Source: Buchnera aphidicola (Meitanaphis flavogallis) (lineage in GTDB: Bacteria > Pseudomonadota > Gammaproteobacteria > Enterobacterales > Enterobacteriaceae). Taken from it: a DNA stretch of 64,000 bases. The notes below the pieces were generated by a model. The model worked only from the letters and a program-made list of their open reading frames with translations. It did no database searches and was not told the origin of the DNA. The DNA is taken from positions 62,001 through 126,000 of the forward strand of contig CP140038.1 in NCBI GenBank assembly GCA_039830035.1, read 5' to 3'. Each line of letters starts with the position of its first letter. Position 1 is the stretch's first letter. Below are positions 57,396 to 64,000 of the stretch, one piece after another. Position numbers and translations under genes: made by a program.

Positions 57396-58454
57396 ATGGA
57401 TTATCAATATACTAAAGTTAGTAGTATCTTTTTCTTCAGAAGTACTAATGATATTATGTTATTAGTAATATTAGCTATAATTCCTGGAATAATAATAGAA
57501 TGTTATTATTTTAAAATAGCAATATTAATTCAAATATTACTTGCTAGTCTTGCATCAGTAATGTTTGAATTATTTGTTTTGAAGTTGAGGAAAAAAGAAA
57601 TTTATACATATTATTTTGATTTTTCTCCAGTGTTAACTGGAATTTTATTGGGATTAAGTTTGCCTGCTTATTCGCCGTGGTGGATATCTATTATAGGGTC
57701 ATTTTTTTCTATTGTGATAACAAAACAATTATATGGAGGCTTGGGATATAACATATTTAATCCTGCAATGGCAGGATATGCAATATTACTAGTTTCGTTT
57801 CCTGTTTTAATGACTAATTGGTCTTTTCAGAATAATTTAGCATTACTTGATACGTTGAGTTTTAAAGACGTAATGTCAATTATTTTTTTTACTAATTTGG
57901 AAGATTATTATAAAATGATATCTCAATTTTGTGAGATGCCTACTTTTATAACCCAAGTTACGCCTTTAGAACAAATTAGAATACACAACAAAAATATTTT
58001 AGTTAACGTTACTTCTTTTATGTCCTTTTTAGATAATGTAGCAATGTATCGTCATTGGATATTAATTAATTGTGGTTTTTTTATAGGAGGTATTTTTTTA
58101 TTGATTAAAAAAATTATTTGCTGGAGAATTTCTTTTAGTATTTTATTATCTCTTTTGTCTTGTTATTTATTTGATTTTTTTTATTTGAAGCACGATGATG
58201 TTTCTCCATTAATTCAATTATTTTTAGGAAGCACTATGATAAGTGTTTTTTTTATTGCAACAGATCCTGTTACGACATCAATAACTAAGATAGGACGTAT
58301 AATATTTGGAGGTTTTATTGGAGTTTTAATATGGATTATCAGAACTTTTGGAGGATATCCTGATGCTATATCGTTTTCAATATTGCTTGCTAATTCTCTT
58401 GTTCCGTTAATAGATCATTATACTCAACCACGTATTTATGGGAAAATAAAATAA
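57396..58454 (+). CDS. rsxD: electron transport complex subunit RsxD
   Basis: Polytopic inner-membrane subunit that carries covalent FMN in the family. 352 residues, as in E. coli. GGLGYNIFNPAMAGYA, SPVLTGILLGLSLP and ATDPVTTSITKIGRIIFG are family blocks. The FMN-threonine region reads TQVTPLEQ, keeping Thr-Pro-Leu but not the SGATPL consensus. Lies 47 bases after rsxC. Confidence 0.96.
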   Translation: MDYQYTKVSSIFFFRSTNDIMLLVILAIIPGIIIECYYFKIAILIQILLASLASVMFELFVLKLRKKEIYTYYFDFSPVLTGILLGLSLPAYSPWWISIIGSFFSIVITKQLYGGLGYNIFNPAMAGYAILLVSFPVLMTNWSFQNNLALLDTLSFKDVMSIIFFTNLEDYYKMISQFCEMPTFITQVTPLEQIRIHNKNILVNVTSFMSFLDNVAMYRHWILINCGFFIGGIFLLIKKIICWRISFSILLSLLSCYLFDFFYLKHDDVSPLIQLFLGSTMISVFFIATDPVTTSITKIGRIIFGGFIGVLIWIIRTFGGYPDAISFSILLANSLVPLIDHYTQPRIYGKIK

Positions 58455-58459
58455 TTATT

Positions 58460-59089
58460 ATGTTAAAAAAAAATCGTTCAATTTCAATAACGTTATTTAT
58501 TTTTTCTATTGTTACGGCAAGTAGTGTAATTATAGTATATTTATTAACTAAACCTATAATAATGTTTCAAAAAGAATATCATCAAAAAATTGTTTTAGAT
58601 ACTATTTTACCTAAAAATCTTTTACATAATACGATTACTTCGTGTTTTATTATGAATCATAAACTTTTAGGGGATGATAAAAACCATCGGTTTTGGATAG
58701 TTAGAAAAAATGATAAAATAAAAGCTATAATTTTTGAAACAATAGCACCAGATGGATATTCAGGAAATATAAAAATGATTGTATCTTCTGATTTAAATAA
58801 TAAAATTTTAGGTGTACGTATATTGGATCATCATGAAACTCCTGGATTGGGAGATAAAATTGATATTAAGATTTCAGACTGGATCACTAGATTTTCAGGT
58901 GTTGTTATCTCAGGTTTGAATGATTCTAACTTTTCTTTAAAAAAATATGGAGGTAACATTGATCAATTTACAGGAGCTACTATTACTCCATTAGCTGTAG
59001 TTAACGCTATCAAGAGAACTGTTAGTTTAGTAAATAATGTAGCATTTAAAAATAAAAAGTTTGATAATTGTAGTTCTTATTATGAATAG
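58460..59089 (+). CDS. rsxG: electron transport complex subunit RsxG
   Basis: Single-span membrane protein with a periplasmic FMN domain. 209 residues (E. coli 206). N-terminal membrane helix, GYSGNIKMIVSSD, HHETPGLGDKI and the FMN attachment motif FTGATITPLAVVNAI are recognised. Starts 5 bases after rsxD and overlaps rsxE by 8 bases. Confidence 0.96.
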   Translation: MLKKNRSISITLFIFSIVTASSVIIVYLLTKPIIMFQKEYHQKIVLDTILPKNLLHNTITSCFIMNHKLLGDDKNHRFWIVRKNDKIKAIIFETIAPDGYSGNIKMIVSSDLNNKILGVRILDHHETPGLGDKIDIKISDWITRFSGVVISGLNDSNFSLKKYGGNIDQFTGATITPLAVVNAIKRTVSLVNNVAFKNKKFDNCSSYYE

Positions 59090-59771
59090 TTTTTTTAAAA
59101 TTTTAAATTATGGAATATGGACGAATAATTCTTCTTTGGTGCAATTGCTTGGATTATGTCCTATGTTGGCAGTGACTATTAATGCTACTAATGCATTAGG
59201 ATTAGGCTTGATAACAACATTAGTTTTAATTTGTACGAACGTCATTATATCGGTCTGTAGATTTTGGATTCCTAAAAATGTTCGTATTCCTATTTATATA
59301 ATGATTATTAGTGCTGTCGTAAGTTGTTTTGATTGTTTAATTAATGCGTATGCATTGAATTTATATCAATCTTTGGGTATGTTTATTCCTTTAATTATTA
59401 CTAATTGCGTTATATGTAGTCGAGCTGATTTTATTGCTATGAAGAGTTCTGTATTTATTTCGTTTATGGATGGATTATTTATAGGATTAGGATCTACTTT
59501 AGCGATTTTTATAATTGGATCTATTAGAGAAATTATTGGAAGTGGAACACTTTTTTTTGGTATTGAAAATTTATTTGGGTCTTGGTCGAAGTTGCTTTAT
59601 GTAAAAATAATTAATTCTAATCATACAATGTTGTTTTTTTTATATCCTTCGGGTGCATTTATGGTTTTAGGATTTGTTTTAGCTGGAAAAAATTTTATAG
59701 ATAAAAAAATTAGTTCGAACAATTGTTCGTTATGTTTGAACAAGTGTTTATCGCATCAAGGAAAAAAATAG
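59082..59771 (+). CDS. rsxE: electron transport complex subunit RsxE
   Basis: Membrane subunit paired with RsxA. 229 residues (E. coli 231). NNSSLVQLLGLCPMLAVTI, NATNALGLGLITTLVL, YQSLGMFIPLIITNCVI and GSIREIIGSGTLF match the family. ATG 59082 gives the usual start just before NYGIW and overlaps the end of rsxG. nth follows at once. Confidence 0.96.
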   Translation: MNSFFKILNYGIWTNNSSLVQLLGLCPMLAVTINATNALGLGLITTLVLICTNVIISVCRFWIPKNVRIPIYIMIISAVVSCFDCLINAYALNLYQSLGMFIPLIITNCVICSRADFIAMKSSVFISFMDGLFIGLGSTLAIFIIGSIREIIGSGTLFFGIENLFGSWSKLLYVKIINSNHTMLFFLYPSGAFMVLGFVLAGKNFIDKKISSNNCSLCLNKCLSHQGKK

Positions 59772-60404
59772 TTGCATTTTGATTTACTTAATGAAATTTT
59801 GCTTATTTTTTCTAAAACTAATCCTGAACCGAAAATAGAATTAAATTTTTCTTCAAGTTTTGAATTATTAATTGCAGTAATATTATCAGCGCGATCTACT
59901 GATCGTATGGTAAATAAAGTGACTAAACGTTTGTATAGCGTTGCTAATACACCTTCATCTATTTTGTCAATAGGTACACAAGGTTTAAAGAATTATATAA
60001 AAACATTAGGTTTATTTAATAAAAAATCTTCTAATATTATTAGAACTTGTGATATTTTATTAAATAGATATAATGGAAAAGTTCCTAATAGTTTTATTGA
60101 TTTACGATCTTTGCCAGGAGTAGGAAGGAAAACTGCCAATGTAGTTTTAAATTGTATATTTCAAAAAAAAACTATTGCAGTAGATACACATGTATTTAGA
60201 GTTTGTAATAGAATGGGGTTTATACAAGAAACAACAAAAATAAAAACAGAAAAAAAGTTATTGAACATAATTCCTGAAGCATTTAAGTTACATTTTCATA
60301 ATTGGTTGGTTCTTCATGGCCGTTATGTATGTACGTCTAAACGTCCGAAATGTTCTATATGTTTGATTAAACATTTATGTCAATTCGAGTATAAAAATAT
60401 TTAG
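59772..60404 (+). CDS. nth: endonuclease III
   Basis: DNA glycosylase/AP lyase removing oxidised pyrimidines. 210 residues (E. coli 211). Lys120 in LPGVGRKTAN and Asp138 in AVDTHVFRVCNR are the catalytic pair with unchanged numbering. The 4Fe-4S loop is C-x6-C-x2-C-x5-C at the C terminus. Starts at TTG 59772, directly after the rsxE stop, with AAGGA 8 bases upstream; MHFDLLNEILLIFSKTNPEP aligns one-to-one with the first 20 residues of E. coli. Gln41 of E. coli (LLSAQATD) is Arg here (ILSARSTD). Last gene of the rsx operon, as in E. coli. Confidence 0.97.
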   Translation: MHFDLLNEILLIFSKTNPEPKIELNFSSSFELLIAVILSARSTDRMVNKVTKRLYSVANTPSSILSIGTQGLKNYIKTLGLFNKKSSNIIRTCDILLNRYNGKVPNSFIDLRSLPGVGRKTANVVLNCIFQKKTIAVDTHVFRVCNRMGFIQETTKIKTEKKLLNIIPEAFKLHFHNWLVLHGRYVCTSKRPKCSICLIKHLCQFEYKNI

Positions 60405-60775
60405 TATAGTAATGTTGTAGTATTAATTAAATTTTTTTATATTATGATTTTTATTTTATATAGATGTAGTATCCATGGACAGTAAAATTAAAATTATATT
60501 TTTATATAGCATATATTATTGCATCGTATTGTAAGGTTTTTATTTAATTTTGCGTTATATATTTCATTTATTTTAATTATTTCATATATATGTTTTATTT
60601 ATTTTTTTAAACATTTTATAATATATTTTTCTAGCATTGTTGACTATATTAGATAAAATTTTTAGTTAGGGATCGATTATAGTAAATAATTATGTTGGAG
60701 ACTTAGTTTAATATAATTAATAATTGTACTATATTAAAAATTAATTTATGTTGTATTTTAGTATTAGGAAATTTT
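60405..60775. other. AT-rich spacer, no gene seen
   Basis: 371 bases between nth and tyrS without open gene or clear hairpin. E. coli has dtpA, gstA and pdxY in this interval; no trace recognised. Confidence 0.5.
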
Positions 60776-62050
60776 ATGCATCAAGGTAATTTAATTCATG
60801 AATTTCAGCAAAGAAATTTAATAGCCCAAATAACTAATGAAAAAAAATTAATGCGTTTAGTTCAAAATAACAATATTTCTTTGTATTGCGGTTTTGATAT
60901 AACTGCGGAAAGTTTGCATATAGGCCATATTTTACCATTATTATGCTTAAAAAAATTTCAAAAATTTGGTCATAAACCTGTTGTCTTATTAGGAGGCGCA
61001 ACAAGTTTAATTGGCGATCCAAGTTTTAAAAATGCTGAAAGACAGTTAAATTCAATAGAACTGATTAATGTTTGGAAAAAAGCAATTACTGATCAAGTTT
61101 CTTTATTTTTAGATTTTAATTTAAGTTTTAGTAGTGCAATGATTGTAAATAATTATGAATGGTTTGAAAATTTATCTTTATTAACATTTTTGCGTGTTGT
61201 AGGAAAAAAGTTTTCTATTAAAAAGATGATTACTAGAGATGCGGTAAAAAAACGCATCAATCGCGAAGGAACAGGAATTTCATTTACAGAATTTTCTTAT
61301 AATTTATTACAAGCGTATGATTTTTCTTTTTTACATCATAAGTATAATGTAATATTACAAATTGGCGGATCTGATCAATGGGGAAATATTGTATCTGGAA
61401 TTGAATTAATTCGAAAATTATATAAAAATGAGACCTTTGGTTTAACGTTGCCCTTACTAACACAAAAAAATGGAATGAAATTTGGAAAAACGGAAAATAA
61501 TACAGTATGGTTAGATTCAAATAAAACTAGTCCTTATAAATTTTATCAATATTGGATTAATATATCTGATAGTGATGTATATAAATTTTTAAAGTTTTTT
61601 ACTATTTTAAACATATCTGAAATAGATGCTATGGAAGATTTTACTTCTAGTATTAAGTTAAATGAAGCTAAATTGTTTTTGGCAAAGTACCTTACTGAAA
61701 TAGTGCATGGTCCACATGGAGTTCAAGCAGCCCAGCGTATTTCTTCGTGTTTATTTTATGGAAATTTTTTTAATATGAAAGAATCTGATTTTTTTCAATT
61801 AGAACAAGATGGCGTTCCTTTAATTAACATATCAGGTATTCGAGATTTGCAACAAGTATTAGTTGACTCTTGTTTGGCTCCATCTCGTACTCAAGCTAGA
61901 AATATGATTCTATCTAATTCTATTTCTATCAATAATGTTGTACAGAATGATGCAATGTATGTTTTTTCAAATAATGATATCTTATTTAGAAGATATACGT
62001 TATTGTCTCGAGGAAAAAAACATTTTTATTTGATATGTTGGAGTAAATGA
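60776..62050 (+). CDS. tyrS: tyrosyl-tRNA synthetase
   Basis: Class I synthetase charging tRNA-Tyr. 424 residues, as in E. coli. HIGH is in SLHIGHILPLLCL, the KMSKS loop is KFGKTENN, and LQIGGSDQWGNI and YNLLQAYDF build the tyrosine pocket. A C-terminal S4 RNA-binding domain follows (about residues 355-420: SRTQARNMILSNSISIN). Converges on sufA. Confidence 0.98.
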   Translation: MHQGNLIHEFQQRNLIAQITNEKKLMRLVQNNNISLYCGFDITAESLHIGHILPLLCLKKFQKFGHKPVVLLGGATSLIGDPSFKNAERQLNSIELINVWKKAITDQVSLFLDFNLSFSSAMIVNNYEWFENLSLLTFLRVVGKKFSIKKMITRDAVKKRINREGTGISFTEFSYNLLQAYDFSFLHHKYNVILQIGGSDQWGNIVSGIELIRKLYKNETFGLTLPLLTQKNGMKFGKTENNTVWLDSNKTSPYKFYQYWINISDSDVYKFLKFFTILNISEIDAMEDFTSSIKLNEAKLFLAKYLTEIVHGPHGVQAAQRISSCLFYGNFFNMKESDFFQLEQDGVPLINISGIRDLQQVLVDSCLAPSRTQARNMILSNSISINNVVQNDAMYVFSNNDILFRRYTLLSRGKKHFYLICWSK

Positions 62051-62101
62051 TTATAACATTTATATGTATTGTTGATAAAACTTTTTTTTAAATACAGAAA
62101 C

Positions 62102-62479
62102 TTATATATCGAAACTTTCTCCACAACCGCAGAAATTTCTTATTTTGTTATTTTTGAATTGAAATATATAATTTATACCTTTCTTAACGAAATCTATTTT
62201 TGTTCCGTCTAATATTAATATGTGTTGAAAATTTATTAAGATTAATATTTTTTGAGAAATAAAACTAATATCAGTATCGTGTATTGTTTTTATTGGTTCC
62301 ATATAATATTTCATTCCAGCACATCCTGATTTTTTTATTCCTAGTTTAATTCCCTTTTTGTTTTCTTTTTGTATTAATTTATAGATTTGTTTTTCTGCAT
62401 GGTAGCTTATTTTTATTCCTTTAACATTTTTAGCGTATTTTTTTGTAGAAAATAAGGTTATATAAGTGTTTTCATTCAT
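62102..62479 (-). CDS. sufA: A-type iron-sulfur carrier protein (SufA family)
   Basis: Carries or scaffolds iron-sulfur clusters. 125 residues (E. coli SufA 122). The three ligand cysteines are Cys53 in KSGCAGMKYY and Cys117/Cys119 in CGCGESFDI at the C terminus. FVKKGINYIFQFKN parallels SufA FVREGLNQIFKFHN. It lies beside ydiK, close to the E. coli suf region, which favours SufA over IscA or ErpA, though the family assignment alone cannot decide. A likely client need is set by Rsx and Nth clusters nearby. Confidence 0.85.
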   Translation of the reverse strand: MNENTYITLFSTKKYAKNVKGIKISYHAEKQIYKLIQKENKKGIKLGIKKSGCAGMKYYMEPIKTIHDTDISFISQKILILINFQHILILDGTKIDFVKKGINYIFQFKNNKIRNFCGCGESFDI

Positions 62480-62918
62480 TTTATATTCTCGTATTGATAT
62501 TTGTATGATGTTATTTTTTATTTAATTAAGAACAAAATATAATACGTTTTTAAATATTAAAATACAAATAAAATTTATGTATGTAAATATATAGCATTAA
62601 GTAGTATAATTGATTTTTTATCTATTGCTTTAATAGAAATAAGATATTTTAATTTTTTATTATCCATAAATATAGACTTATTGTATTGTATCGACTAAAA
62701 AAATTCAATGGATTTATTTAGTAATATCAATGTATCATAAATATGTTATATAAAATATACGACGTTCTTTTTATATTTTAGGCTCTATAACTGTTTACAA
62801 CTTCAAGTACTAAAAAATAGATCATTATTCAACTTTAGTATTAAAATTTTTTTAAATTTATTTTTTTATAATTTTTGTACGTATAATGCTTAAGGAAATA
62901 TAAAGGTATAATATTTAT
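62480..62918. other. divergent promoter region sufA / ydiK
   Basis: 439 AT-rich bases between divergent genes. No open gene and no strong hairpin seen. Confidence 0.5.
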
Positions 62919-64000
62919 ATGCAAAATAAGCGAGAAAGTATGGATTTACCGCAAGCTATTTTTTCTCTAATATTTATTATTATTATGATTTTTTCTAGTC
63001 TATGGATTATGCGTCCATTTTTTTTAGGATTTTCTTGGGCTAGTATGGTAGTAATAGCAACATGGCCAGTGTTTTTAAAATTGCAATCTTTATTATGGGG
63101 TAATCGAGCATGTGCTGTTATAACAATGATTATCATTTTATTATTAATTTTCATCATTCCAATTTTTTGTTTAGTGAATAGTTTAATTGACAACAGTACT
63201 TCAGTAATTCGTTGGTTAAGTTCAGAAAATTTAAGATTTCCTGATCTTTATTGGTTACAAGATATTCCCATTATTGGAGTAAAATTATTTTCTAGTTATC
63301 AAAAATTATTAGACGAAGGTGGTGCTGAATTAATTACTAAAGTACAACCATATATGGGTAAAACTACTGAATTTTTTGTCGCTCAAGTAGGTCATGTTAG
63401 TCGATTTATTATTCATTTAATTTTAATGTTAATTTTTAGTTCTCTTTTATATTGGAATGGCGAGAGAATGAGAAATATCATTAGACATTTTGCAGTTCGT
63501 TTGGGTTCGCATTCTGGAGATTCAGTCGTTTCTTTAGCTGGACAAGCAGTTAGAGCAGTGGCTTTAGGAGTTGTTGTTACTGCATTAGTTCAAGGAATTT
63601 TAGGGGGGATAGGATTAGCTATTTCTGGTATTCCATATTCTTCTTTGTTAATGATGTTGATAATTCTTTTATGTTTAGTTCAATTAGGACCATTGCCTGT
63701 ATTAATTCCTGCCATTATATGGTTATACTGGCATGGTAATACTACTTGGGGGACGGTTCTATTAATTTGGAGTTTTATCGTATGTGTATTAGATCACGTA
63801 TTGCGTCTTATTCTTATACGAATAGGTGCTGATTTTCCAACTGTATTAATTTTATCAGGAGTAATAGGTGGTTTGATTGCGTTTGGTATGATTGGTTTAT
63901 TTATTGGTCCAGTAGTACTAGTAATATCATATCGTCTTATTTCTTCTTGGATGGATGAAATACCCGCTCCTAATTCTTTATCAAAAGAATCGATAAAACA
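62919..64000 (+). CDS. ydiK: YdiK-type AI-2E family transporter, cut by window end
   Basis: Polytopic membrane protein of the PerM/AI-2 exporter family; function unproven. 360 codons are visible without a stop; E. coli YdiK has 370, so only the tail is missing. Matches: WPVFLKLQSLLWG, VRAVALGVVVTALVQGILGG, LVQLGPLPVLIPAIIWLYW and SGVIGGLIAFGMIGLFIGP. AAAGG lies upstream of the ATG. Divergent from sufA. The C-terminal half is strikingly conserved relative to its neighbours. Confidence 0.94.
   Translation, partial: MQNKRESMDLPQAIFSLIFIIIMIFSSLWIMRPFFLGFSWASMVVIATWPVFLKLQSLLWGNRACAVITMIIILLLIFIIPIFCLVNSLIDNSTSVIRWLSSENLRFPDLYWLQDIPIIGVKLFSSYQKLLDEGGAELITKVQPYMGKTTEFFVAQVGHVSRFIIHLILMLIFSSLLYWNGERMRNIIRHFAVRLGSHSGDSVVSLAGQAVRAVALGVVVTALVQGILGGIGLAISGIPYSSLLMMLIILLCLVQLGPLPVLIPAIIWLYWHGNTTWGTVLLIWSFIVCVLDHVLRLILIRIGADFPTVLILSGVIGGLIAFGMIGLFIGPVVLVISYRLISSWMDEIPAPNSLSKESIK

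Noticed and set aside
62915..63193. 92-codon minus-strand frame at the sufA-ydiK junction
   Set aside because: Antisense to the conserved start of ydiK, with no recognisable domain.

Overview
The window is extremely AT-rich and reads as chromosome of an obligate gammaproteobacterial endosymbiont. Almost every gene is a full-length orthologue of an Escherichia coli gene in recognisable E. coli order, but many intervening genes are missing and replaced by AT-rich spacers. The set (ptsHI-crr, a flagellar basal-body/export cluster without filament or motor genes, a complete his operon, dapA/dapE/aroC, the rsx operon) matches Buchnera aphidicola, the aphid endosymbiont. Which aphid lineage is not provable from here; the missing cysK and long decayed spacers would fit a divergent lineage such as that of Baizongia pistaciae (inference). 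I see no mobile elements, phage genes, CRISPR arrays or rRNA.

Layout. 0.15-5 kb: cca, then on the minus strand uppP and the ptsH-ptsI-crr operon ending in a hairpin terminator. 5-6.2 kb: spacer where E. coli has cysK, cysZ and zipA. 6.2-10.2 kb: ligA, tRNA-Lys, tRNA-Val(TAC), gltX, tRNA-Ala(GGC). 10.5-21.1 kb: fliE, fliF-G-H-I-J, a fliK relic, fliM-N, a spacer with two huge poly-T tracts, fliP-Q-R. 21.3-27.9 kb: rpmB-rpmG, a truncated tamB, ppa, pmbA, rnpB, rsmI. 28.2-38.9 kb: fabB, tal, tkt, dapE, dapA, aroC, smrB. 39.4-46.5 kb: hisG-D-C-B-H-A-F-I. 46.5-53.4 kb: gnd, dcd, metG, tilS, tRNA-Val(GAC), a MATE transporter. 53.6-64 kb: ribE, rsxA-B-C-D-G-E, nth, tyrS, sufA and a ydiK cut by the window edge.

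How it works together. The PTS phosphorelay imports sugar; gnd, tal and tkt run the pentose phosphate route supplying PRPP and erythrose-4-phosphate for the complete histidine operon and for aroC; dapA and dapE give lysine/diaminopimelate. This is the host-provisioning economy of Buchnera. The flagellar genes keep the export gate (FliP, Q, R), the ATPase complex (FliH, I, J) and the base (FliE, F, G, M, N), while residues for torque (FliG) and CheY binding (FliM) are gone, so the structure looks like a secretion device rather than a motor.

The most notable signals are two essential-looking genes (fliJ and rsxB) whose reading frames are broken exactly at 10-base homopolymers and restored by one extra base. 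This fits rescue by polymerase slippage, a process already reported for insect endosymbionts. Others are the 26- and 32-base poly-T tracts, a relic of fliK, loss of the HD domain motif in Cca while no tRNA gene here encodes CCA, and TTG start codons in tal, hisA and nth.
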